From Planctomycetota bacterium (GTDB taxonomy: Bacteria > Planctomycetota > Phycisphaerae > Sedimentisphaerales > Anaerobacaceae), in contig JAGLNB010000113.1 of the NCBI GenBank assembly GCA_023139715.1, forward strand, positions 1 through 13,766: a stretch of 13,766 bases of DNA. The letters are read 5' to 3'. The position numbers and the translations under genes were made by a program. The notes below the pieces were generated by a model, which made no database searches, was not told the origin of the DNA, and worked only from the letters and a program-made list of their open reading frames with translations. Positions 6,106-13,747 of the stretch are shown here, in pieces; position 1 is the first letter of the stretch, and each line of letters begins with the position of its first letter.

Positions 6106-8773
6106 ACACCTGCATCTTGGAATGATGAAACTTGCTGTATTGGCTATGACCGTTTTCGTTGCCCTGTCCGGCGTTACTCTCGGAACACAAGAAGAGCAAG
6201 ATAAGGTCTATAAAATCGGCGTTCTGGCAAAAAGAGGCCAGGAATTGTGCTCTGAAAGGTGGTCTTGCACGGCTCAGTACTTAACCAATGAGATTGAAAA
6301 TGCCGCTTTCAAAATAGTTTTCCTTAGTTTCGATGAAGTGCATTCAGCAGTTGAGCAGGGTGATATTGATTTCGTTTTTGTTAATTCTTCTTTCTACGTT
6401 GAACTGGAGGTATTATACGGCGTAGAGCGGATAGTCACGCTGAAGAACCTTGTACTCGGAAAACCTTATACATCCTTCGGCGGAGTTATCTTTACCAAAG
6501 CCGACAGAAACGACATCTGTAAGTTAGAAGATTTAAATGGCAGACGTTTCGCAGCTGTTCATGAATCTTCGTTCGGCGGCTGGAGAATGGCCTGGCGAGA
6601 ACTCAAAGATAAAGGCATTGACCCGAATAGAGACTTCGCCAAATTGACATTTGAAGGTACGCATGATGCGGTTGTCTATGCGGTCAGAGATGGCATAGTG
6701 GATGCCGGCACCGTCAGGACAGATACCATTGAGCGTATGGCGGCAGAGGGCAAAATCAATGTCGATAACTTCCACGCTATTCATGAGCATAAAAAAGAGG
6801 GACATGAAGATTTCTCTGCCCATCACAGTACGAGATTTTATCCTGAATGGCCTCTTGCAAAAGTAAAAGATACACCAAGGGATATTGCAGAAAAAGTTAC
6901 TATGGCACTGCTGTCCATAGAGCCGGAACATCAATGTGCTGTCGTCGGCCAATATGCCGGTTGGACAGTTCCACACAATTATCAGTCTGTACACGCTTGT
7001 TTGAGAGAATTAAAGGTCGGGCCTTATAAAGATTATGGCAAGATTACTCTGGCCGGAGTCATCAGCCAATATTGGCCATGGATTATTACGATGGTCGTTG
7101 TTGTGGCCTCGATGGGCACCGTTGTATTTGTTTTGGTGTCAAATCGAAAATTAAAATCCTCGCGAAAGGCACTTAGAAATGAAATAGCGGGGCACAAACA
7201 GGCAGAAAAAGCACTTGTCGAAAGCGAAAGCCGGTTCCGGCAGGTAACAGACAATGCTCATGAGTGGGTATGGGAAGTTAATGCCGAGGGATTGTACACG
7301 TATGTAAGCTCGGTTGTGGAAAAAAATCTGGGCTATAAAGCTGATGAAATCGTGGGAAAAAAATATTTTTACGAACTCTTCCACCCAGATGATATGGAAG
7401 AACTGAAGAAAAAAGCGTTTGATGCTTTTGCCAAAAAGAAATCGTTCAGCGAATTTGTAAATAGAAACATACATAAAGACGGCCAAGTCGTCTGGTTTTC
7501 AAGCAGCGGTGTACCCATCCTTGATGATGATGGAAAACTGCTCGGCTACAGGGGAGCGGATATAAATATTACCAGCCATAAACTAATCGAACAGAAAGCG
7601 GCCAGTGAAAAAGCACTGCTTTGTGCACTTATGGATAATCTGCCGGATAGAATCTACTTCAAAGATATTGAAAGCCGGTTTATCAGAGTTAGCAAGGGCT
7701 TGATAACGTATCACGACCTTGGCTCACCGAAAAAAGTCATTGGAAAAACAGACTTCGACCTCTTCGCAGGTGAACATGCAAATAAAGCATACGAAGATGA
7801 GAAGAAAATTTTAGAGACCGGCCAGCCACTGCTCGGCATAGAGGAAAAAGAAACATGGCCGGATGGCAAAGTTACATGGTCCTCAACTACTAAAATGGCG
7901 CTGCGGGATAAAAATGGAACAATCATAGGAACTTTCGGAGTGTCAAGAGATATTACCAGCAGATGCTTTGCAGAACAGCGACTGGCACATACGGCTCTCG
8001 AACTGAAACGTTCAAATGCCGATCTGCAGCAGTTCGCATCAGTAGCTTCGCACGATTTGCAGGAGCCGCTTAGAATGATAACAAGCTATCTGCAGTTGCT
8101 CGTAAAACGATACGAAGATAAATTCGACAGCGATGCAAAAGAATTTATTTCCTTTGCTGTTGATGGTGCAAAACGTATGCAGGGACTTATCAATGATTTG
8201 CTGCAATACTCAAGAGTCGGAACAAGAGGCAAGCCGTTTGCGCCGTGTAATCTCGAAGACCTTGTAACAAGATCAATCAGAGACCTTGGCCAAAAAATCG
8301 AGGAAAATAACGCAGTTGTTACGCATACACGTATGCCAAATGTAGAGGCTGATGCTACGCAACTCGAACAAATATTCAGAAACATTATCAATAATGCTCT
8401 CAAATACCGCCATAAAGAAGTGCTGCCAAAAATACATGTAGCGTGTGAGCAGAAAGATAAAGAATGGATTTTCAGTATAAAAGACAACGGCATTGGAATG
8501 GAGAAAAAATACTTCGATAGAATCTTCATAATATTCCAGCAGCTGCATGCCAGGAATGAATACGGCGGAAGCGGAATCGGCCTGGCTGTCTGTAAAAGAA
8601 TCATCGAAAGGCACGGCGGACAAATCTGGGTGGAGTCTGAATTTGGAAAGGGCTCAACGTTTTACTTCACTCTGCCGGTAGAAAGAAGCGATGAAGAAGC
8701 TGCTGAAGAAAAAAATGAAAATGAAGATGAAATTAATGCCGAAGAATTGGAAACAATAATAAGGGATAAATAA
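6095..8773 (+). CDS. Membrane sensor histidine kinase: PhnD-like periplasmic domain, two PAS domains, HisKA and HATPase
   Basis: 892 aa. ATG 6095 has AAGGGG (6081-6086) 8 nt upstream. Residues 1-30 are a signal peptide or first membrane segment. About 38-315 is a PhnD/SsuA-type substrate-binding fold: YKIGVLAKRG, GDIDFVFVN, SSFGGWRMAWREL, THDAVVYAVRDGIVDAGTVRTD, then GWTVPHNYQSVHACLREL and GPY. This layout recalls the TtrS (tetrathionate) sensor family. Cys52 and Cys58 may be sensory. A membrane helix spans about 328-349. PAS1 covers about 380-495 and PAS2 about 503-625. HisKA carries phospho-acceptor His653 in ASHDLQEPLR. HATPase_c shows the N box NIINNALK (763-770), G1 DNGIG (797-801) and G2 GGSGIGL (824-830). 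The C-terminus is a Glu-rich tail. It probably binds a small ligand outside the membrane and phosphorylates the response regulators encoded next; the ligand is unknown. Confidence 0.95.
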   Translation: MRFKHLHLGMMKLAVLAMTVFVALSGVTLGTQEEQDKVYKIGVLAKRGQELCSERWSCTAQYLTNEIENAAFKIVFLSFDEVHSAVEQGDIDFVFVNSSFYVELEVLYGVERIVTLKNLVLGKPYTSFGGVIFTKADRNDICKLEDLNGRRFAAVHESSFGGWRMAWRELKDKGIDPNRDFAKLTFEGTHDAVVYAVRDGIVDAGTVRTDTIERMAAEGKINVDNFHAIHEHKKEGHEDFSAHHSTRFYPEWPLAKVKDTPRDIAEKVTMALLSIEPEHQCAVVGQYAGWTVPHNYQSVHACLRELKVGPYKDYGKITLAGVISQYWPWIITMVVVVASMGTVVFVLVSNRKLKSSRKALRNEIAGHKQAEKALVESESRFRQVTDNAHEWVWEVNAEGLYTYVSSVVEKNLGYKADEIVGKKYFYELFHPDDMEELKKKAFDAFAKKKSFSEFVNRNIHKDGQVVWFSSSGVPILDDDGKLLGYRGADINITSHKLIEQKAASEKALLCALMDNLPDRIYFKDIESRFIRVSKGLITYHDLGSPKKVIGKTDFDLFAGEHANKAYEDEKKILETGQPLLGIEEKETWPDGKVTWSSTTKMALRDKNGTIIGTFGVSRDITSRCFAEQRLAHTALELKRSNADLQQFASVASHDLQEPLRMITSYLQLLVKRYEDKFDSDAKEFISFAVDGAKRMQGLINDLLQYSRVGTRGKPFAPCNLEDLVTRSIRDLGQKIEENNAVVTHTRMPNVEADATQLEQIFRNIINNALKYRHKEVLPKIHVACEQKDKEWIFSIKDNGIGMEKKYFDRIFIIFQQLHARNEYGGSGIGLAVCKRIIERHGGQIWVESEFGKGSTFYFTLPVERSDEEAAEEKNENEDEINAEELETIIRDK

Positions 8774-8835
8774 AATCCGCAAAAACTGATGCAAGTTAAG
8801 TCCTGTTTTGCAAGGGCAAATAGAAAGGTAATATT

Positions 8836-9300
8836 ATGGCTGAGCAAAGAATCAAATGTTCGGACGATTCGCTGATGAATGTCCTGCTTGTTGAGGATAA
8901 TCTCGGGGATGTGCGGCTGACCGAAGAGGCAATAAAAGATGGTAAGCTGGCGGTCAATCTGTATGTGGCAAGCGATGGTGTTGATGCAATGGAGTTTCTC
9001 AGAAAAGAAGGTGAAAATGCAAATGCACCTACGCCCGATTTGATTCTGCTTGATTTGAATCTGCCCAGAAAAAACGGACACGAAGTGCTCTCGGACATAA
9101 AAACAGATAGCAAATTGAAAAGCATTCCGGTCGTGGTTTTAACAAGTTCCCAAGCTGATACGGATATTGTCAAGTGTTATGACCTTTACGCAAATTGTTA
9201 CATCGCAAAGCCAGTGGATCTCGAGCAGTTTGCTGTAGTTGTAAAAACAATTAAAAATTTCTGGTTCACCATCGTAAGACTACCTGAGGAGGTTCAATAA
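8836..9300 (+). CDS. Single-domain response regulator, Rcp1-like (first of a pair)
   Basis: 154 aa, one receiver (REC) domain and no output domain. The acidic pocket is E20/D21 (LLVEDNLGD), the phospho-acceptor is Asp73 (LILLDLNLP), the switch Thr lies in VVVLTSS and the conserved Lys in IAKPVD. The linker between helix 1 and the acceptor and the ending FWFTIVRLPEE are typical of the Rcp1 (phytochrome-partner) subgroup. It lies 62 bp after the kinase, with AAAGG about 8 nt before ATG 8836, and overlaps the next gene by one base (TAATG). Such proteins usually act as phosphate shuttles or bind a partner protein rather than DNA. The N-terminus is about eight residues longer than in its neighbour. 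Confidence 0.95.
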   Translation: MAEQRIKCSDDSLMNVLLVEDNLGDVRLTEEAIKDGKLAVNLYVASDGVDAMEFLRKEGENANAPTPDLILLDLNLPRKNGHEVLSDIKTDSKLKSIPVVVLTSSQADTDIVKCYDLYANCYIAKPVDLEQFAVVVKTIKNFWFTIVRLPEEVQ

Positions 9301-9734
9301 TGGACGAGAAAAAAGTTAAAATTTTACTTGTCGAAGACAATCCCGGAGATGTTCGGCTTGTCCATGAGGCATTGAAAAACAGTAAACTTGCTGTTGATTT
9401 GTACATAGCGAGAGATGGAGAAGAGGCAATGTCTTTTCTCAGGCGAGAGGATGACCACAAAGATGTTCCTATGCCCGACCTTATCATTCTCGATTTGAAT
9501 CTGCCGAAAAAAGACGGAAGAGAAGTGCTTGCCGAAGTCAAAGCTGACAGTCGCCTCAAGAGAATTCCGGTAGTGGTAATGACTTCATCAAAGGCGGATG
9601 AGGATGTGGAAAAGTGCTACAAACTGCACGCCAACTGTTACATTTCCAAACCTGTAGATTTGGATCTGTGTTCAAGTATTGTACAAAACATTGAGGACTT
9701 CTGGTTCACAATCGTGAAACTGCCGGAAGAATAA
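9300..9734 (+). CDS. Single-domain response regulator, Rcp1-like (second of a pair)
   Basis: 144 aa, one REC domain. The acidic pocket is E12/D13 (LLVEDNPGD), the phospho-acceptor is Asp65 (LIILDLNLP), the switch Thr lies in VVVMTSS and the Lys in ISKPVD. It aligns without large gaps to the preceding protein, with most residues identical or similar by eye (KLAVDLYIA/KLAVNLYVA, HANCYISKPVDL/YANCYIAKPVDL, FWFTIV), so the pair looks like a tandem duplication. AGGAGG (9287-9292) gives a strong ribosome binding site inside the previous gene; ATG 9300 shares a base with the previous stop. No output domain is present. Whether the two copies have different partners cannot be told from sequence. Confidence 0.95.
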   Translation: MDEKKVKILLVEDNPGDVRLVHEALKNSKLAVDLYIARDGEEAMSFLRREDDHKDVPMPDLIILDLNLPKKDGREVLAEVKADSRLKRIPVVVMTSSKADEDVEKCYKLHANCYISKPVDLDLCSSIVQNIEDFWFTIVKLPEE

Positions 9735-9737
9735 AAA

Positions 9738-11474
9738 ATGGACGAAAAAATTAAAGCAATAAAACTACTGCTGATAGAAGATAATCCAGGTGATGCACGT
9801 CTGATGAAGGAGATGCTGACCGATGGTATGGACAGCCCCTTTACAGTGGAGTTTGCAAGCTGTCTCGCTGAAGGAATCGAACAGCTCGACAAGACGAACT
9901 TCGATGTGATAATACTGGATTTAATGCTGCCGGACAGCTACGGCCTTGAGACCTTTATGAAGGTCAACGAAAAAGCACCGCGTTCGCCGATTGTTGTTAC
10001 GAGCGGATTGAACGATGAGTCGCTTGCCGTCAGTGCAGTGCAAAGAGGTGCACAGGATTATCTTGTAAAAGGCCATGTTGACAGTGGTGCGATGCGCCGC
10101 TCTCTTAGATACGCCATAGAGAGAAAGCAGATTCAGGAAAATCTGCGAATCAAAGACCGCGTAATCGAATCCTCAATCAACCCAATAGCAATAGCCGATT
10201 TGCAGGGAAAGCTGACCTATGCAAACCATGCGTTTCTTAGTTTGTGGGGCTACGACAGTATCGATGAAGTTAAAGGGAAATCGATAGAGGAGTTTTCGCA
10301 CAGATTTACCGAAGCACTCTGGGTTACCGAAACTGCACTCGAAAGAGGAAAATGGCAGGGTAAAATTCGAGGACAAAGAAAAGATGGAATTGCCCTTGAT
10401 TTACAGCTTTCAGCTTTTGTGGTTTCCGAAAGCGACGAAGTACATAAGCCAATGTGTTTGGTATTTTCATTCGTGGATATTACCGAGCTGTCACAATTGC
10501 GTCGCCGACTCGAAAGCGAAAGGTCGTTTGCCGGAATCATCGGATGCGATGCAAAAATGCTCGAATTGTTTGACACAATAAGAGAGGTTGCTGAAGTTGA
10601 TGCACCGGTTCTGCTGCAGGGCGAAAGCGGAACAGGAAAAGAACTTGTCGCAATCGCAATACATAATCAGGGAACGCTTTCAAATAAGCCGTTTGTGCCG
10701 GTCAATTGCGGAGCTTTGCCGGAAGGCGTACTCGAAAGCGAACTTTTCGGGCACGTAAAAGGAGCGTTTACAGGGGCTATAAGAGATAGAAAAGGAAGAT
10801 TCGAGCTGGCAGATGGAGGAACGATATTCCTTGACGAAATCGGCGACCTGCCGAGAGAAATGCAGGTAAAACTTCTGAGAGTTCTGCAGGACGGAAAATT
10901 TCAGCCGGTCGGTTCAGAAAAAACAATCAAAGTTGATGTTAGAGTAATCAGTGCTACAAATAAAAATCTCGCTGAAGAAGTTAGTAATGGAACATTCAGA
11001 GAAGACCTTTTCTATCGTTTGTGCGTGGTGCCTATTTATCTACCGCCGCTGCGAGAGAGAAGAAAAGATATTCCGCTGCTCGCAAATCATTTCATCAGAG
11101 AAGCATTGGCTGAAATGCATAGAGAAAAAGTTGTGCTCTCAACCGAAGCGATTGATTTCCTTATGGAGTACAACTGGCCGGGAAATGTGAGAGAGCTGGA
11201 AAATGCAATGCAGTATGCATTAATGAAATGCAAGGGCGACCAGCTTTTGCCCGAACATTTTTCTCTCAGAGGCAGCAGCGTTGCTTTTGAGGAATCAACG
11301 TCGGAAGAAAAAAAACAGAGAAAGCGAAAAATCGATACAGATTCAGTTGCAAAAGCACTTGAAGAAACCGGCGGAAATAGGGTGGCCGCTGCTGAAAAGC
11401 TCGGCGTTTCAAGAGCAACATTGTATCGACACATTGCCGATGGCGAAGAGTCGAGCAAAACCGGAGCGAGGTAG
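9738..11474 (+). CDS. Sigma-54-dependent response regulator, REC-PAS-AAA+-Fis HTH
   Basis: 578 aa, starting 3 nt after the preceding stop. The REC domain covers about 8-125: E14/D15 acidic pocket, Asp61 acceptor (VIILDLMLP), Lys in YLVKG. A PAS domain covers about 142-255 (NPIAIADLQGKLTYANHAFL). The AAA+ domain starts near 270 (FAGIIGCD): Walker A GESGTGKE 295-302, GAFTGA 342-347 (contact loop for sigma-54), Walker B TIFLDE with Asp366/Glu367, arginine-finger region FREDLFYRL, and sensor II region WPGNVRELENA. The Fis-type helix-turn-helix at about 545-566 reads NRVAAAEKLGVSRATLYRHI. It is an NtrC-family enhancer-binding protein that would use ATP to open sigma-54 promoters. A PAS between REC and AAA+ is less usual than plain REC-AAA+-HTH. 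A consensus sigma-54 promoter is present at 13684-13699. Confidence 0.97.
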   Translation: MDEKIKAIKLLLIEDNPGDARLMKEMLTDGMDSPFTVEFASCLAEGIEQLDKTNFDVIILDLMLPDSYGLETFMKVNEKAPRSPIVVTSGLNDESLAVSAVQRGAQDYLVKGHVDSGAMRRSLRYAIERKQIQENLRIKDRVIESSINPIAIADLQGKLTYANHAFLSLWGYDSIDEVKGKSIEEFSHRFTEALWVTETALERGKWQGKIRGQRKDGIALDLQLSAFVVSESDEVHKPMCLVFSFVDITELSQLRRRLESERSFAGIIGCDAKMLELFDTIREVAEVDAPVLLQGESGTGKELVAIAIHNQGTLSNKPFVPVNCGALPEGVLESELFGHVKGAFTGAIRDRKGRFELADGGTIFLDEIGDLPREMQVKLLRVLQDGKFQPVGSEKTIKVDVRVISATNKNLAEEVSNGTFREDLFYRLCVVPIYLPPLRERRKDIPLLANHFIREALAEMHREKVVLSTEAIDFLMEYNWPGNVRELENAMQYALMKCKGDQLLPEHFSLRGSSVAFEESTSEEKKQRKRKIDTDSVAKALEETGGNRVAAAEKLGVSRATLYRHIADGEESSKTGAR

Positions 11475-11523
11475 TTTGTTATTTTAAAACAAATTTACAG
11501 GGAGAATGTGAATACGCAAAAAA

Positions 11524-11540
11524 TACCGACAGAATCGGTA
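11524..11540 (+). terminator. Hairpin between activator and ATPase genes (weak terminator or attenuator)
   Basis: TACCGA (11524-11529) and TCGGTA (11535-11540) form a 6-bp stem with a 5-nt loop, followed by CGTTTTGTGGTTT. The stem is short and the T-tract interrupted, so termination would be partial at best. It sits in the 97-bp gap before the PilB/GspE-like gene, where it could reduce read-through. Confidence 0.35.
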
Positions 11541-11571
11541 CGTTTTGTGGTTTATAGATTACGGGTGATTT

Positions 11572-13335
11572 ATGAGTGTGGCAACAAAAACCAATAAACC
11601 AAAGCCAGGCGTGAAACTTGGCGTTCGCTTCGGCGAATGGCTTGTTAGCAAAAATGTGATGAGCACTGAAAAGCTCAATGAAGCCCTGCGCGAACAAAGA
11701 ACCAGCGGCGGCCGATTGGGAGAAGTTCTGCTGCGGCTGGAAATACTCACTCATAAAGATATTACAAATGCCCTTGCTGAATACCTCGGAATAGATTGCG
11801 TTAATTTTGAGGATACTTCCAAAATCAATATGGATGTGGCAAGAAGTATTCCCGAAGCAATCGCAAAACGATTCTGCCTAATCGCAATCGGTGAAGCAGA
11901 TGATAAAATCATTGTAGCGATGGGCGACCCGCTAAACGTAGTTGCAATAGATACGATAGCACTGAAATTGAAAAGACGTATCAAGCCGGTCATAAGTTCT
12001 ATTCCGGAAATTCAGCACGCAACAGAAGTTGTCTATCACGGCAGCGACCTTGAAGAACAAAAATTAAAAGACATTGTTGAGCTTGATGCGCAAAACAGCC
12101 AGGACGATGTAGTGATAGAAGACATTATGGAAACAGACATTAGCAAAGAAGCTGATGCTAATGATGCTCCTGTAATTCAATTTGTGAATCTACTGCTCAG
12201 CCAGGCCGTCAAATCAAAGGCCAGCGATATTCACATTGAGCCGCGAGAAAAAGTAATGAGCATTCGAATGAGAGCTGACGGCGTACTGAGAAGTATGGTG
12301 CCGCCGCCTCCAAAAATGCAGGCAGCTGTAACTACAAGATTGAAAATCCTCTCGGAAATGGATATAGCTGAAAGACGATTGCCGCAGGATGGAAGATTCA
12401 AAATAAAAGCGACAGGAAGAGATGTGGATGTGCGTGTCTCAACCATACCAACAATATACGGCGAAAAAATCGTTATGCGATTGCTCGATAAAACAGCGGT
12501 CGACCACGATATTGAAAAGCTGGGATTTTCAGCAGACCTGTTGAAAAAATTCAAAATGGTTCTTAAGCAGCCGCATGGAATTATAATTGTTACAGGCCCA
12601 ACCGGAAGTGGTAAAAGTACTACGCTTTACTCTTCGCTGGCTTATATGAATGACCCTACAAAAAATATCACAACGGTTGAAGACCCGGTGGAATACCGGC
12701 TCGACGGAATCAATCAGGTGCAGGTCAAGCCGGAAATTAAACTGGATTTTGCAAAGTGCCTAAGAGCAATCCTCAGGCAGGACCCGGATATCGTTCTAAT
12801 CGGCGAAATCCGAGATAAAGAAACGATGGAAATTGCAATAAAGGCCTCGCTTACAGGACATCTTGTGATGAGTACTTTCCATACAAACGATGCACCAAGT
12901 GCAATAAGCCGTTTGGTTTATATGGGACTGGAGCCGTATCTTTTGGCCTCGACTTTGAATATGATAATTGCGCAGCGGCTCGTCAGAAAAATCTGCGATA
13001 AATGCAAAGAGCCGGTCGAACTTAGCGAAGAAGTTTTGAAGCATCTTCACATTGACCCGGCTGACGCAAAAGGTAAAGTTTTCTATCACGGCAAGGGCTG
13101 TCCAGTGTGTGGCGGAACCGGCTATAAAGGACGGCTGCCAATCTTTGAATTCCTTATGTTCGACCGAGACATTCGTGAAAAACTCGTTGCAGGTGCTGGA
13201 GAATCAGAATTAAGAGAAGCTGCAAGAGCACATGGCTACGGCGGATTGCTCGAAAGCGGCGTGGAAAAACTCATGGCCGGAATTACAACAGCTGAAGAAG
13301 TTCTGAATGTAACATTTGAAGAGGATATAACGTAA
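11572..13335 (+). CDS. pilB: Type IV pilus / type II secretion assembly ATPase (PilB/GspE family)
   Basis: 587 aa cytoplasmic hexameric motor that powers assembly of pilin or pseudopilin subunits. An MshEN/GspE N-terminal domain covers about 15-165 (FGEWLVSKNVMSTEKLNEALREQ; LAEYLGIDCVNF). The second N-domain starts near 200 (ASDIHIEPR). The motor domain has Walker A GPTGSGKS (342-349), Asp box TTVEDPVEY, Walker B DPDIVLIGEIRD (404-415, Glu412), and His box TGH (428-430) with TFH (435-437). A tetracysteine zinc site is formed by C475/C478 and C510/C513. All elements favour an assembly ATPase rather than a PilT retraction ATPase. ATG 11572 is supported by an upstream in-frame stop (11566-11568); GGGTGA before it is close to the start. 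PilB versus GspE cannot be settled without neighbouring pilC/gspF and pilin genes. Confidence 0.93.
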   Translation: MSVATKTNKPKPGVKLGVRFGEWLVSKNVMSTEKLNEALREQRTSGGRLGEVLLRLEILTHKDITNALAEYLGIDCVNFEDTSKINMDVARSIPEAIAKRFCLIAIGEADDKIIVAMGDPLNVVAIDTIALKLKRRIKPVISSIPEIQHATEVVYHGSDLEEQKLKDIVELDAQNSQDDVVIEDIMETDISKEADANDAPVIQFVNLLLSQAVKSKASDIHIEPREKVMSIRMRADGVLRSMVPPPPKMQAAVTTRLKILSEMDIAERRLPQDGRFKIKATGRDVDVRVSTIPTIYGEKIVMRLLDKTAVDHDIEKLGFSADLLKKFKMVLKQPHGIIIVTGPTGSGKSTTLYSSLAYMNDPTKNITTVEDPVEYRLDGINQVQVKPEIKLDFAKCLRAILRQDPDIVLIGEIRDKETMEIAIKASLTGHLVMSTFHTNDAPSAISRLVYMGLEPYLLASTLNMIIAQRLVRKICDKCKEPVELSEEVLKHLHIDPADAKGKVFYHGKGCPVCGGTGYKGRLPIFEFLMFDRDIREKLVAGAGESELREAARAHGYGGLLESGVEKLMAGITTAEEVLNVTFEEDIT

Positions 13336-13393
13336 AAAAAGTTGAAAAAAATTAATTAAAATCAAATCACACAAAAAAACCATCCTTCCAAAC

Positions 13394-13595
13394 TGTCTCA
13401 AATTCATCAAAAGTGTCTCATTTAATCGCAACTGTCTCATTTGTTAATGAGACAGTCTGTCTCATTTTGCAAGTGCGTTGAAAAACCATAATTCACTTTT
13501 CAGCATAGCTTTATCACATCTGTCTCAATAAAAGTGCATCACAAAAATTGAGAAACTTCTGTCTCACTGTCTCATTAAGAACGCCAAATGAGACA
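13394..13595. promoter_or_regulatory. Array of nine TGTCTCA/TGAGACA sites, probable activator-binding region
   Basis: TGTCTCA begins at 13394, 13414, 13433, 13458, 13521, 13560 and 13568; its reverse complement TGAGACA begins at 13448 and 13589. Most copies extend to CTGTCTCATT(T). The first three are spaced 20 and 19 bp, about two helical turns. A chance 7-mer would be expected far less than once in this length on both strands. The position, about 90-290 bp upstream of the -24/-12 element, suits upstream activating sequences of an NtrC-family protein. Which protein binds is unknown; the activator at 9738-11474 is the obvious local candidate. Confidence 0.8.
13431..13466. repeat. Triple palindrome: 11-bp arms around 4 nt, plus a third arm
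   Basis: ACTGTCTCATT (13431-13441), TGTT, AATGAGACAGT (13446-13456) is a perfect 11-bp inverted repeat. CTGTCTCATT follows at once (13457-13466), so the middle arm can pair either way (the second pairing has 10 bp and a 1-nt spacer). As DNA it offers two overlapping dyad sites; as RNA it could form alternative hairpins, though it probably lies upstream of the transcript. Confidence 0.85.
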
Positions 13596-13597
13596 GT
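13566..13597. repeat. Second 11-bp palindrome with 10-nt spacer
   Basis: ACTGTCTCATT (13566-13576) and AATGAGACAGT (13587-13597) are the same 11-bp arms as in the first palindrome, here separated by 10 nt instead of 4. A further TGTCTCA (13560-13566) abuts it. Sharing an identical 11-mer in both orientations points to one binding protein. Confidence 0.85.
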
Positions 13598-13683
13598 TGT
13601 AAATCTTATAGCGTAAAAAATAACCACACCCAAGTCGTTTGTATTGCTAAGGTTACAATCTTTTGCTGTAATGTCCGATAATT

Positions 13684-13699
13684 TGGCACGACAGTTGCT
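13684..13699 (+). promoter_or_regulatory. Sigma-54 (RpoN) -24/-12 promoter
   Basis: TGGCACG (13684-13690), four bases (ACAG), TTGCT (13695-13699) match the RpoN consensus TGGCACG-N4-TTGCW at every fixed position, with GG and GC 10 bp apart. It would start transcription near 13710, about 50 nt before the ATG at 13760. No comparable match was seen before any other gene in the window. Confidence 0.88.
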
Positions 13700-13747
13700 A
13701 ATAGTATTACTGTATGTCATTAAGCAAAAAATAAAATCGGTGGGGTC

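Noticed and set aside
6533..8604. Several minus-strand frames of 110-170 aa inside the kinase gene
   Set aside because: They are fully antisense to a gene with all kinase motifs intact and show no domain signatures.
13394..13595. TGTCTCA cluster as a CRISPR array or replication iterons
   Set aside because: The repeat core is only 7-11 bp, spacers are irregular and orientation is mixed, with no cas gene, so CRISPR does not fit. Iterons would be regularly spaced direct repeats near a rep gene, and none is present; the adjacent sigma-54 promoter explains it better.
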